Shown here one piece after another: positions 1 to 9,169 of a stretch of DNA of 64,000 nucleotides. The notes below the pieces were generated by a model. That model was not told the origin of the DNA, ran no database searches, and worked only from the letters and a program-made list of their open reading frames with translations. The stretch is from Paeniglutamicibacter terrestris (GTDB lineage: Bacteria; Actinomycetota; Actinomycetes; Actinomycetales; Micrococcaceae). The position numbers were made by a program, and so were the translations under genes. Positions within the stretch are counted from its first letter, which is position 1; the number at the start of each line of letters is the position of its first letter. Where the stretch lies: NCBI RefSeq assembly GCF_012271785.1, contig NZ_JAAWVT010000010.1, positions 1 to 64,000 of the forward strand, in the 5' to 3' direction.

Positions 1-59
1 AGCCGCTCATCTATGACTCTTGACAAACCTTCTTACATATCAGTCTGTGAGAAGCTTGG

Positions 60-1259
60 ATGGTGTCAGAACAAATTAACTTGATCATTGTCCTCGTTGC
101 AGTGGTTGCCGTCATTGGTATTGGTGCTGCGTTTTTCCTTGTTCGGGGCCGTAAGGCACCCAAGGGAACGTTCACCGGTCCCCGTGACGCCAACGACCCA
201 GCGCCCACGCTCACCACAGACGAACCAGTCGCCGAGGCCCCAGAGGTCGCCGTCCCAGTGGAGCTACCCTCCACCGAGGAAGCAACCCTCGCCGAGGAAT
301 CGCTCGGTACGGTACGTGTACCCACCGACATTCCCGAGCCCGTTCAAGGACGACTGGCCAGGCTGCGCGCCCGGTTGGCGAAGTCCAACAACGTTTTGGG
401 CAAGGGACTGCTCGCGTTGCTCAGCCAAGACAAGATCGACGAAGACGTCTGGGACGAAATCGAAGAAACGTTGCTCCTCGCGGATCTTGGAACCGAACCG
501 ACCCTAGAACTCGTTGATGCCTTGCGCGAACGAGTTAAGGTTGAGGGCAGTCGAGACCCGCAGCGCGTTCACGACATGCTGCGAGAAGAACTTCTGAAGC
601 TTGTGGATCCGACCATGGATCGCAACTTCATCCCGGTCCGCCATGCCGATCGTCCCAACGTCATCATGGTTGTTGGTGTTAACGGGGTCGGCAAGACCAC
701 CACCGTTGGTAAATTGGCACGTGTTTTTGTTGCCGAAGACAAGGATGTTCTTCTGGGGGCCGCTGACACCTTCCGTGCCGCCGCCGCCGAGCAATTGGCT
801 ACCTGGGGCGACCGAGTCGGAGTGCCGACGGTCAAGTCGGATGTTGATGGTGCCGATCCGGCCTCCGTCGCTTTCGAAGCAGTGAGCGCTGGCATCGATC
901 AGGAAGTCGACATTGTCATGATCGACACTGCCGGTCGCCTGCAGAACAAGGTCGGTTTGATGGACGAGCTTGGCAAGATCAAGCGAGTCATCGAAAAGAA
1001 GGCAAGTGTTGATGAGGTCTTGTTGGTCCTTGATGCCACCACCGGGCAGAACGGCCTGAATCAGGCCAAGGTCTTCTCGGAGGTTGTTAAGGTCACCGGT
1101 ATCGTCCTGACCAAGTTGGACGGCACCGCCAAGGGCGGCATTGTTGTCGCCATCCAACGTCAGCTCGGTGTCCCTGTGAAACTCATTGGTCTGGGTGAGG
1201 GTCCGGACGACTTGGCACCCTTCGATGCCGCGGCCTTTGTCGACGCATTACTGGACTAA
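60..1259 (+). CDS. ftsY: Signal recognition particle receptor FtsY
   Basis: FtsY is the membrane-bound SRP receptor GTPase that docks SRP-ribosome complexes for co-translational insertion of membrane proteins. The 399-residue product begins with one hydrophobic segment (about residues 7-27, ending FLVRGRK), as is usual in actinobacterial FtsY. An acidic linker, the helical N domain and the GTPase G domain follow. Visible motifs are GVNGVGKTT (P-loop), DTFRAAA, DTAGR and TKLDGTAKGG. The ATG at 60 follows GAGAAG at a suitable distance. Only 6 bases separate its stop from the next gene, so the two are probably co-transcribed. The partner ffh is about 15 kb downstream. Confidence 0.97.
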   Translation: MVSEQINLIIVLVAVVAVIGIGAAFFLVRGRKAPKGTFTGPRDANDPAPTLTTDEPVAEAPEVAVPVELPSTEEATLAEESLGTVRVPTDIPEPVQGRLARLRARLAKSNNVLGKGLLALLSQDKIDEDVWDEIEETLLLADLGTEPTLELVDALRERVKVEGSRDPQRVHDMLREELLKLVDPTMDRNFIPVRHADRPNVIMVVGVNGVGKTTTVGKLARVFVAEDKDVLLGAADTFRAAAAEQLATWGDRVGVPTVKSDVDGADPASVAFEAVSAGIDQEVDIVMIDTAGRLQNKVGLMDELGKIKRVIEKKASVDEVLLVLDATTGQNGLNQAKVFSEVVKVTGIVLTKLDGTAKGGIVVAIQRQLGVPVKLIGLGEGPDDLAPFDAAAFVDALLD

Positions 1260-1265
1260 GGATTT

Positions 1266-3419
1266 ATGATCCAAGATACCAACACGGCTGCTCCCTCGGT
1301 TGGCAGACATTTCGCGGCACCAAGTCGTTTTAAGCAAGGCTTAGTGCCACGAAAATCCGATGCCGGCACGAAGGCCAAGAATTTTCGTGGGGACATCCAA
1401 GGGCTGCGCGCCATCGCCGTTTCCCTCGTGGTCATCTACCACCTGTGGCCCCAGCGGCTCACCGGTGGTTTCATCGGCGTGGACGTCTTCTTCGTTATTT
1501 CGGGATTCTTGATCACCTCCCATTTGCTGAAGCGTCCACCCACGTCGTTCGCCGATGTGATGACCTTCTGGATTCGACGCATCAAGCGCCTCTTGCCTGC
1601 GTCGTTCCTGGTCTTGGCAGCATCGCTCGCGGCCATACCGCTGCTGGCGCCCGCCACGGTGTGGAAGGAGTGGGCAACCCAGATTGTTGCCGCGACGTTC
1701 TACGTCCAAAACTGGAGGCTCGCTTCCACCAGCGTGGATTACCTCGCTGCAGATAATGCGACCTCGGCGGTCCAACACTTCTGGTCGCTTTCCGTCGAAG
1801 AACAGTTTTACCTCTTCTGGCCCATCATCATTGCCGCATTGGTAGCGCTGGCCGTTGTGCTGCGTAAGAAGCGAATGGTGGTGGTAACCGCCGGCATCGG
1901 GCTGATCGTTGTGGTTTCGCTGGTGTACTCGGTATCCCTGACAAACAGCGAACCCGGAATTGCGTACTTCTCCACCTTCACCCGTGCCTGGGAACTGGCC
2001 ATTGGGGGACTGGTTGCGACGCTCCCGGCCCTGTCACCGTTGGTCCGACGCTGGAAATTGGATGCCATCCTTGCTTGGATCGGTCTGCTCGCGGTTCTTT
2101 ATGCCGGTTTCACCTTCACCGGGGCAACGGTGTTCCCTGGTTATGCTGCCGCTCTGCCCGTAGTGGGTACCGCGCTGGTTATCTGGGCTAACGCATCGCG
2201 CGGCGTTTCACCCACAGGGTTGCTGAGTCATCCGGTGGCTCGGTTCCTGGGTGATCACTCCTATTCGATCTACCTGTGGCACTGGCCGTTGCTGGTCTTC
2301 CTGCCGTTTGTCAGTGGCGAATTAGGCATCCTGGACAAGGCTGGAGTTGTGCTGGTTACGATCCTGCTGGCGATGCTCACCAAGCGGTACGTGGAAGATC
2401 GTTTCCGTCTTCACCTAGACACCAGCAAGGTGCTGACCGGTGGACGCTTCCTGATCGTGGGGACCCTCATTCTTGGCTTGCTCGGCGCTACTCTGATCAA
2501 CGTTGGTAGTAAAGGCGAAGAGACGGGCGACAAATTGGCGCAGGAAGTTCAGAGGGTTCAGAAGCAAGTTGGCATCGATTGTTTCGGTGGTCCGGCGATG
2601 GAGAATTCCTGCACCAATACCGGATCCACACCGATGGTTCCCACGCCTGCTGCAGCCAAGAACGACAAGTCTCAGGCTTACGCGGATAAGTGTTGGTCGG
2701 GTGATGACTTTAAGGGGCGCCCAACCTGCACCTATGGAACAGGCGATACGAAGGTTGCACTCACCGGCAACTCACACGCTGGACAGTGGTTGCCTGCCCT
2801 GGCAAAAATTGCCGACGAGCGAGGGTGGACCATCACGACCTATCTCGCGTCGAACTGTGCTCCCACCAGTGCGCCGGCAGATTACGACAGTGACATCAAG
2901 ACCGAGGGCTGTCTTGACTATGGCCGTTGGGTGCAAGAACAGACGGCCGACGGGAAGTATGACCTGATCATCACCTCCAACCGGCAAAGCAAGGCCGTCA
3001 AGGGATTCAATATTGAGAACACCGAACGTGCGGCAGTTGCTGGTTATGCCAGCTACCTCACCGCATGGAAGTCGGCAGAGACTCCGATCGTGGTCATTCG
3101 GGATACCCCATTCCCCGGAAACACGCTAAAAAACGTACCTGATTGCCTGGCGGGTAGTACGGATCCTCTCAAGGATTGTTCGGGAAATCCGACGTCGTGG
3201 AAATCCTTGGACCCCCTAACGACTGCTGCTCAAGACGAGAATCTTCCCTATGTGAAGACCATCGACATGACGGAGTTCTTTTGCGATACGAACAGTTGTC
3301 CCGCGGTTATCGGTTCGGTGGTTCCGTACTTTGATGCTTCGCACATCACCGCGACCTTCGCCAGCACGCTAACACCCGCGCTGGAAAAGAAGATCTACGA
3401 GGCGGTTCCGAGCTTCTAG
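1266..3419 (+). CDS. OafA/YrhL-type membrane acyltransferase with SGNH domain
   Basis: This 717-residue protein combines an acyltransferase-3 membrane domain (about residues 40-400) with an extracytoplasmic SGNH hydrolase-like domain (about 450-717). The membrane part opens with RGDIQGLRAIAVSLVVIYHLWP, including the family R-x10-H pattern, and contains GVDVFFVISGFLI and FWSLSVEEQFYLFWP. The C-terminal domain has GNSHAGQW (block I, with Asn where GDSH is commoner) and a late DASHI containing the Asp-His pair. Such proteins O-acetylate or otherwise acylate peptidoglycan, exopolysaccharide or glycolipid; the substrate here cannot be read. The ATG has AAGGA just upstream and lies 6 bases after ftsY. 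Confidence 0.9.
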   Translation: MIQDTNTAAPSVGRHFAAPSRFKQGLVPRKSDAGTKAKNFRGDIQGLRAIAVSLVVIYHLWPQRLTGGFIGVDVFFVISGFLITSHLLKRPPTSFADVMTFWIRRIKRLLPASFLVLAASLAAIPLLAPATVWKEWATQIVAATFYVQNWRLASTSVDYLAADNATSAVQHFWSLSVEEQFYLFWPIIIAALVALAVVLRKKRMVVVTAGIGLIVVVSLVYSVSLTNSEPGIAYFSTFTRAWELAIGGLVATLPALSPLVRRWKLDAILAWIGLLAVLYAGFTFTGATVFPGYAAALPVVGTALVIWANASRGVSPTGLLSHPVARFLGDHSYSIYLWHWPLLVFLPFVSGELGILDKAGVVLVTILLAMLTKRYVEDRFRLHLDTSKVLTGGRFLIVGTLILGLLGATLINVGSKGEETGDKLAQEVQRVQKQVGIDCFGGPAMENSCTNTGSTPMVPTPAAAKNDKSQAYADKCWSGDDFKGRPTCTYGTGDTKVALTGNSHAGQWLPALAKIADERGWTITTYLASNCAPTSAPADYDSDIKTEGCLDYGRWVQEQTADGKYDLIITSNRQSKAVKGFNIENTERAAVAGYASYLTAWKSAETPIVVIRDTPFPGNTLKNVPDCLAGSTDPLKDCSGNPTSWKSLDPLTTAAQDENLPYVKTIDMTEFFCDTNSCPAVIGSVVPYFDASHITATFASTLTPALEKKIYEAVPSF

Positions 3420-3452
3420 TCCGACGGGTTAAACCAGCGGCTATGGCATCGA

Positions 3453-3483
3453 GTCGGCCACGGGTATCCGTGGCCGACTTTTT
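3453..3483 (+). terminator. Intrinsic terminator after the acyltransferase gene
   Basis: A perfect 11-bp stem (3453-3463 with 3468-3478, arm GTCGGCCACGG) has a GTAT loop and is followed by five T. It closes the ftsY-acyltransferase unit. Confidence 0.85.
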
Positions 3484-3554
3484 GGACTTCAAACAGTCTC
3501 GGAAACAAAGCGGCAATGTTGCAGACACGCGCCTTTTACCTGAGTGAAGATTCG

Positions 3555-3570
3555 GTAACCGCGACGAAAT
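3555..3570 (+). promoter_or_regulatory. Possible GlnR-type nitrogen box upstream of amt
   Basis: GTAAC, six bases, then GAAAT lies about 85 bases before the amt start. The actinobacterial GlnR consensus is GTNAC-N6-GAAAC, so this is a one-mismatch match. It sits where a nitrogen-control site for amt-glnK would be expected, but short motifs like this also occur by chance. Confidence 0.35.
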
Positions 3571-3655
3571 CAAGGATCGCCACGGGCGTAACACCGTCAC
3601 GGAATTCTTGAATCAGACGAGAAACACTCGCAAATGATTCAGGGAGGCGTTAGAC

Positions 3656-4987
3656 ATGGAGCTAACAACGACTCAAGTGTGGATGATGGTGTGTGCCGCA
3701 CTGGTCCTGCTGATGACACCGGCGCTCGCATTCTTCTACGGTGGCATGACTCGAGCCAAGAGCGTATTGAACATGATGATGATGAGCTTCTCGGCCATCG
3801 CATTGGTCACCGTCGTCTGGGTGCTTTGGGGCAATTCAATGTCGGGTGCCGGCGCGAACCTCGGCGGACTGACCGGCAATCCGTTCGACGGCTTCGGCAT
3901 GGCTAATATGCTCGGAACCGATGGTTTCATTGCTGCAGGCTACGGGGCTACCTTCGCCATCATCACCGTCGCGCTGATCTCAGGGGCCATTGCAGATCGT
4001 GCGAAGTTCAGCGCCTGGATGGTTTTTGTGCCCATCTGGGTGACTCTCGTCTACGCTCCTATCGCCTTCTGGGTCTGGGGTGGCGGCATTCTGGGTGAAG
4101 AAGGCGCCATCGGCTCGGTGGTTGGGGAAGCCATCGACTTTGCCGGCGGCACGGTAGTTCACATCAACGCCGGTGTAGCCGGGCTCATCCTCGCCCTGAT
4201 TCTTGGCAAGCGTAAGGGCTTCGCCAAGGATCCAAGCCAGCGCCCCCACAACATTCCCTTCGTCATGCTAGGCGCAGCACTGCTCTGGTTCGGCTGGTTT
4301 GGATTCAACGGAGGCGCAGCAAGCACCGCCGAAGAAGCCGGCTTGATTTGGGTCAACACTCTCGCCGCTCCGGCCGCCGCATTGCTCGGCTGGATCTTGG
4401 TAGAACGCATCCGCGACGGCCACAGCACCTCCCTGGGCGCAGCCTCGGGCATTGTTGCCGGACTCGTTGCCATCACCCCGGCTTGCGCCAACATCAGCCC
4501 CGTCGCAGCCATCTGCCTCGGCGTTGTCGCCGGTGTCGCCTCGGCACTGGCCGTGGGCCTGAAGTACCGCTGGGGTTATGACGATTCCCTCGACGTGGTC
4601 GGTGTACACCTGGTCTCGGGCATCATCGGTACCCTGGCACTGGGCTTCATCGCTCTCCCCGTTGACGGCGAGGGTGGCGGACTCTTCTACGGAGGCGGCG
4701 TTGGCCAGCTCTGGGCTCAGATTGTTGCCTGTGTAGTTGTCATGGCTTACACCGCCATCATGACCACCATTATTGCCCTAGGTATCCACAAGACCATGGG
4801 CTTCCGCATCAGCACCGAAGAGGAAATCACCGGCATCGACGTCATGCAGCACGCCGAAACCGGTTACGAGTTTGGCGGCTTGGGCACCGGCGGGACTTTC
4901 GTTCCGCACCCGGCAACCTCTTCACACCTGAAGCCCACAAAGAACACATCGGATAGCGATCGAGTCAAGGAAGAGGTCAACGCATGA
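3656..4987 (+). CDS. amt: Ammonium transporter (Amt family)
   Basis: The 443-residue polytopic channel conducts ammonium/ammonia across the cytoplasmic membrane. The N-terminus carries the family signature PALAFFYGGMTR. FAGGTVVHINAG (conserved pore His), WFGWFGFNGG and the late GVHLVSGIIGTLALG (second pore-His region) are all visible. About eleven membrane segments are followed by a polar cytoplasmic tail ending KEEVNA. The ATG follows a strong GGGAGG site. The stop overlaps the glnK start by four bases (ATGA), so channel and PII regulator are translationally coupled. Confidence 0.96.
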   Translation: MELTTTQVWMMVCAALVLLMTPALAFFYGGMTRAKSVLNMMMMSFSAIALVTVVWVLWGNSMSGAGANLGGLTGNPFDGFGMANMLGTDGFIAAGYGATFAIITVALISGAIADRAKFSAWMVFVPIWVTLVYAPIAFWVWGGGILGEEGAIGSVVGEAIDFAGGTVVHINAGVAGLILALILGKRKGFAKDPSQRPHNIPFVMLGAALLWFGWFGFNGGAASTAEEAGLIWVNTLAAPAAALLGWILVERIRDGHSTSLGAASGIVAGLVAITPACANISPVAAICLGVVAGVASALAVGLKYRWGYDDSLDVVGVHLVSGIIGTLALGFIALPVDGEGGGLFYGGGVGQLWAQIVACVVVMAYTAIMTTIIALGIHKTMGFRISTEEEITGIDVMQHAETGYEFGGLGTGGTFVPHPATSSHLKPTKNTSDSDRVKEEVNA

Positions 4988-5322
4988 AACTAGTCACGGC
5001 TATCATCAGGCCGGAAAAGACCGACTTGATCAGGGACGCTCTCGAGACCTACGGGGTCCAGGGAATGACTATCAGTCAAGCTAGCGGGTACGGCCGACAG
5101 CGTGGACACACACAGGTCTACCGCGGAGCCGAGTACACCGTTGATCTGCTCCCCAAGGTTCGCCTTGAGATCCTGGTGGAAGAAAGCTCCTGCGACGACA
5201 TCCTTGACGTTTTGATCTCCACGGCCAATACGGGAAGCGCGGGTGACGGAAAAATCTGGGTCACCCACGTGGAGGAAGTCATCCGGGTTCGTACCGGAGA
5301 GCGCGGCATGGCAGCTGTCTAG
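4984..5322 (+). CDS. glnK: Nitrogen regulatory protein PII (GlnK)
   Basis: This 112-residue PII signal protein senses 2-oxoglutarate/ATP/ADP and blocks or releases the Amt channel. The T-loop reads GHTQVYRGAEYTVDLLPK and keeps Tyr51, the residue uridylylated in proteobacteria and adenylylated by GlnD/GlnE-type enzymes in actinobacteria. The C-loop region GKIWVTHVEEVIRVRTGERG is intact. The gene starts inside the amt stop codon. Actinobacteria usually carry glnD immediately downstream, but here a strong terminator follows and no glnD appears in the window. Confidence 0.97.
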   Translation: MKLVTAIIRPEKTDLIRDALETYGVQGMTISQASGYGRQRGHTQVYRGAEYTVDLLPKVRLEILVEESSCDDILDVLISTANTGSAGDGKIWVTHVEEVIRVRTGERGMAAV

Positions 5323-5338
5323 AACAAAACATCGGTGT

Positions 5339-5387
5339 AGCGGGTTGGTTCATTTCTCACGAATGAACCAACCCGCTTCTTCGTTTT
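5339..5387 (+). terminator. Intrinsic terminator after glnK
   Basis: A perfect 16-bp stem (5339-5354 with 5362-5377) has a 7-base loop and is followed by TCTTCGTTTT. It ends the amt-glnK operon. Confidence 0.9.
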
Positions 5388-5696
5388 GGAACTGAGGTCG
5401 CGCGTTCGCGCCGGGGGCCATCACCGGAGGTACTGATCTCAAGTCGGAACAGCACGCCGGGATGGGCGGCATGATGGATAGCAAAGCCTCGTCGATCAAC
5501 CTGCGCTCCGATATTGGCAAGGGAGGATCAGAGCCTTTCCTCCGTGGCGCTAGGGCCGCACACGAGCCCTCAGTGCCCGGCGAGGGCGAAGAACGCATAA
5601 ACGCCTGCCGGGTGAGCTTGTTCGCGCTCACGAATCGACGCTCGCCTCCGGCAGGATGGCCCAAAGCCAGGTTTGCTTCCGGTTCGTCATCAACTT
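5388..5696. other. Intergenic stretch without a recognisable gene
   Basis: Small open frames exist on both strands, but none has a plausible start signal with protein-like composition. No RNA gene was recognised. It separates glnK from the convergent glycan-enzyme gene, at the place where glnD would be expected. Confidence 0.5.
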
Positions 5697-5760
5697 AAAA
5701 AATGCTCCCAATCGGCCGATAACAGGTTTCATACCTATTACTCGGACCGATTGGGAGCAT
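5697..5760 (-). terminator. Intrinsic terminator of the pyruvyl-transferase/GT8 gene
   Basis: Read on the minus strand, a perfect 14-bp stem (5747-5760 with 5702-5715, arm ATGCTCCCAATCGG) encloses a 31-base loop and is followed by six T (5697-5702 complement). It lies 63 bases past the stop of the 898-codon gene. Confidence 0.85.
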
Positions 5761-5823
5761 CTCTATGTAGCGGTTCCCTTGTCCTTGACGTTCTTTTCAG
5801 AATCGCCGGGGCGAACGGGGTGG

Positions 5824-8520
5824 TTAGGAAGCTTTCCATTCATCGGCAAATGGCGTTGCCAAAGCGTTCCACGGTTTGCTCGTATCACGCCAATTCACGA
5901 GGGCCGGATCTTCCTGGACCTCATAACCTGGCGCGTGATTCCAAGCAATGTCGAGTTCCGTACGGTTGGATCCTACGGCTACATTGATGGCTTCACGGTA
6001 GCTCATTCCGTAATCGAGAATGAGCGGAATCAGGCGACCGCTCAGGTTCTCGCGTTGGGCCAAGTCAAGATTCATCACCATGACGTTGGGGTCGAATGCC
6101 ACAAAGTCGCTGCTGTGCTCCCGGTGCGTTGCAAATACGAGTTCAAGGGCCTTGCGGTTGTCTTCGCCCTGGCGACTTGAGACTCGTCGGATGAGTGCTA
6201 GTCCACTTTGGCGTCCATGATTCCTGTCATGACTGGCAGTTACCAAATTGTTCGTAGCTGGGCGTTGTTGCGCCAGAGCAGAAATATCGGACCGAAGCAG
6301 AGCTGCGGCGGGAACAAATACGGCCTGCTGTGCCTTCGGAAGCGCTTCCGAGACCAGGGCCAGCATCAGTTCGTGCTTCGTAGCGTATTTGAAGCCACTT
6401 CCGAGCGATTCGAAAGACGATGCAACGGGACTTATCCAATTGATGGGCAGAGGAAGATCCTGATCCAGTAAGTCTTTGCGCTCGGTTGCTGATGGGTTGA
6501 GGTAAGCAATCCAGATCTGAACGGTGCCCGTATTGTGTGCCGCAATGGATCTCACCAAGGTGGGTACATGCTTCAATTCACCGCGGCGCACGTCAATGAC
6601 GACGTTGAGGGTGTTGGCGTCGGCATCATTGGCCGCCGACGTCGTGGTAGCAAACGTTGAAACTATGCGGGCGACTTCTGCGAGGTCAAGGACCCGGGTC
6701 TTCGCGGACGCCAGGTACTCGTCAGCTTCGGCCATGGCCGGGGCACAGATTTCAGCCCACTTTGAATAGACATCGTTTTCACTGGCACCCGTCGCGATGG
6801 TTTGAAGCATCGTCGAAGCCTTGTCCAGAATGCCTTGGCGAATTTTCTCAAAGGCCTCGTCGGTCGTATCGATCAACCCACCAAAACGATTATCCGAGCG
6901 GTTCTTTGGCAGGAAGGTCACCGATGAGCCAACCGAACGTGACGGGAGGAAACAATGGAGACGTGAAGTTACCACGGTGCTGTACTCAAGGTGGTAATGA
7001 GATACCCACTCGCGGGCCAGCCTGAGGTTCTCCACAAAGGAGAGTGATCGGATCCCGGTTTGAACCTGTGTTCGTGACTTACCGGGACCGGTTTGTGGAG
7101 AATCCACAAAGATGGTGGCGTCCCTCGTATCCTCACCTTCGCGGCGGAAGACCGTATCAATGGTGGTGGTCATGCAACCCGAGAAGAACGCGGGAACGCC
7201 GACAGCACGTAGCAGGGCAACAGTCTGCCAGTCGCGGCACCCTACCGGCGCATACTTGCGCAGGTAGTCGATGGCGTCGGGAGTTAACATCGCTGGGAAG
7301 CGCACGTAGACGGAAAGCAGGATTGGCCGAAGGTTCTTGTGGAACGGGATGCCGAAGCCCTGTTGGAACGTGTCGTGCATCAACCAACCAAATGTCAACG
7401 CCCAAGTTTTCTCAGGAAGGGCCTGATAGGGATTGCCATCACGGTTGAGTTCAAGAAGGTTTAGCGTGGCAGTCGGACCATCTACGACGCGCTCAGGCTT
7501 GGTTGATGCCCGCAATTCTTCAGCAAATCGGACGATCTCCGGATCGCCGGTAAAGCTGAAATTGCTCTGGCGGACAATATGTCCCATTGATGCCACAGTT
7601 TGGATGTAGTCACCGATATTGCGCGAGGTAATATCCGGTTGCTGGTAACCAACGATGCCGTAATTGATTGCTTCTTTCGAGTGCGGGATTTCTGCCCGCT
7701 GAGTGCCTTCGGGAAGCCAAGTAGCCAGACGTGCCAGTTCTCTGCTGATTGGTTTGCTCGAGGCTTCCTCAGGGACTTGTTGTGCCACACCGATCAGGAT
7801 TCTCGCTTGATCGGTCAGGCCTCGTGCGAGCGCCTTTTGGGCCACATGCAGCAGAGCCGCGGCGCCCCACCGTTGAATGCGGCCAGATTCAATATCAGCG
7901 TCAAGAAGAGGCGCTGCCCGCGCACCCAGCGCACCAAATGCAGCGGCATACAGTTCGTCAGCTACTGGTTCCGAGAGAGACGTATTGGCGATTTCGGAGA
8001 AGACGGCCCAGGCGTTGATGGGGCCCGAGCTGGCGAGCAGCCCGACGCCGAGAACGGCTGCACTCATATCGTGGGTAGCGGGATTCTTTCGGAGAGAATG
8101 TCCGACAGCCACGGCCTTGTTTCGTTCGCCGTTGCTGACAAGGTGGCGAACTCCAACCAGGACGGGCTCGACTAAGGATGAACCGCGAGCGATCTGATCG
8201 AGGTTCAGCGCACTGGATTTCGCCTTCCGGGCAGCGTCAACCTTCAACTGCACCGCGACCTTGGTTGGTGGCGTTGACTCTTTGCCATTGCCAGGCGAAT
8301 CCGCTTCAGGAAATTCCTGTTCAAGGGCGCGGTAGCCACGGACAAAACCTTTATGCGCGGGGGGAGTTGCCGCTGCAGAAGGTTTTGTGTTCGTGCTAGT
8401 AGTACCCGCGATTCGTGACAATGTTGGCAAGGCTCGCAGTGCTACGGGAGCCAACACTTTCTTGAGGCGTTTTTTTAGCGGTGGAATTACTGGAACGGGG
8501 GACCAGCTCTTGGGGCTCAA
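5824..8520 (-). CDS. Three-part glycan enzyme: helical N-region, polysaccharide pyruvyl transferase-like domain, GT8-like domain
   Basis: The 898-residue protein has a basic, Pro/Ala-rich N-terminus and an alpha-helical, repeat-like region to about residue 280. A polysaccharide pyruvyl transferase-like domain (about 285-590) follows, supported by INYGIVGYQQPD, RNIGDYIQTVA, PVGCRDWQTVALLRAVGVPA and VVTSRLHCFLPSRSVG. The last 250 residues resemble a GT8-type glycosyltransferase (LNVVIDVR at the start, FVAFDPNVMVMNLD, final LVNWRDTSKPWN). No signal peptide or membrane helix is evident, so it probably acts in the cytoplasm on an envelope-glycan precursor. It stands alone with its own terminator. 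Domain limits and substrate are inferred. Confidence 0.75.
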   Translation of the reverse strand: MSPKSWSPVPVIPPLKKRLKKVLAPVALRALPTLSRIAGTTSTNTKPSAAATPPAHKGFVRGYRALEQEFPEADSPGNGKESTPPTKVAVQLKVDAARKAKSSALNLDQIARGSSLVEPVLVGVRHLVSNGERNKAVAVGHSLRKNPATHDMSAAVLGVGLLASSGPINAWAVFSEIANTSLSEPVADELYAAAFGALGARAAPLLDADIESGRIQRWGAAALLHVAQKALARGLTDQARILIGVAQQVPEEASSKPISRELARLATWLPEGTQRAEIPHSKEAINYGIVGYQQPDITSRNIGDYIQTVASMGHIVRQSNFSFTGDPEIVRFAEELRASTKPERVVDGPTATLNLLELNRDGNPYQALPEKTWALTFGWLMHDTFQQGFGIPFHKNLRPILLSVYVRFPAMLTPDAIDYLRKYAPVGCRDWQTVALLRAVGVPAFFSGCMTTTIDTVFRREGEDTRDATIFVDSPQTGPGKSRTQVQTGIRSLSFVENLRLAREWVSHYHLEYSTVVTSRLHCFLPSRSVGSSVTFLPKNRSDNRFGGLIDTTDEAFEKIRQGILDKASTMLQTIATGASENDVYSKWAEICAPAMAEADEYLASAKTRVLDLAEVARIVSTFATTTSAANDADANTLNVVIDVRRGELKHVPTLVRSIAAHNTGTVQIWIAYLNPSATERKDLLDQDLPLPINWISPVASSFESLGSGFKYATKHELMLALVSEALPKAQQAVFVPAAALLRSDISALAQQRPATNNLVTASHDRNHGRQSGLALIRRVSSRQGEDNRKALELVFATHREHSSDFVAFDPNVMVMNLDLAQRENLSGRLIPLILDYGMSYREAINVAVGSNRTELDIAWNHAPGYEVQEDPALVNWRDTSKPWNALATPFADEWKAS

Positions 8521-9169
8521 AGATTGTGCCTTCGTTTCGCTAGAAGTTGATGGAAGTAGTCCTCAAGTCTATCTGGGTCTAGTCCTCTGGTATGAGAGAT
8601 TCATGGCTTCAGGCGCGCCGTTGACCCATGAAGACGTCTCTGGATCGGGAGCTGCGGTTGTAGTGGGCAAGGCCTGCGCTCGATCCATGTGGGGGCAGAA
8701 AATTTGAGGATTTCAGGCTTCACTCAACCGTGCGACTGGGTACCTCTGCGGGGACTCGGTGAAGAAAATCGGGGACAATGCCTTTGTGACAAGTCTTGAT
8801 GATCCGTCAACGGGTGCACTGGAACGCTCATGTCTGGCCATCCTGACTTGCCACGACATGGGTGCTATGGCATTTGCACCGCTTCAATGGCGTTGGATGA
8901 TGCCGATCGACGGGTGATGCTGCTGGATGCCTGCTATCAACCACGGGAGGCGGTGCTCATTTGATCCGCGATGTTGGTGAACTACTGAGACCAGAGTTTT
9001 CCCGCGGCGGTGAACTCGGCAACGGCGGCCTCCGGCGTCGTCAACAGATGCGCATGTTGTGACTGCGCCTCCGTTCGCACAACAGCAATTCTTTTGCTGC
9101 CGTGGAAAGCCAGAGGCACCGGTGACCACCGCGCCGACTGGACCCCAACGGAGTCCAAAGAACAATTCG
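8521..9169. other. 650-base intergenic stretch, no gene supported
   Basis: The stretch lies between the start of the glycan-enzyme gene and the stop of oleD, both on the minus strand. It should contain the promoter of the former. Open frames on either strand show no familiar motif. A possible 43-codon GTG frame beginning near 8786 cannot be supported. Confidence 0.5.

Noticed and set aside
20-48. TTGACA at 20-25 as an ftsY promoter
   Set aside because: The -35 matches but no acceptable -10 hexamer occurs at 16-18 bases, so the call was not made.
5656-6180. 174-codon plus-strand frame over the glycan-enzyme terminator
   Set aside because: It overlaps the 3' end of the well-supported minus-strand gene and spans its terminator.
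8884-9165. Minus-strand small frame upstream of oleD stop
   Set aside because: No ribosome site or family similarity; the stretch looks intergenic.
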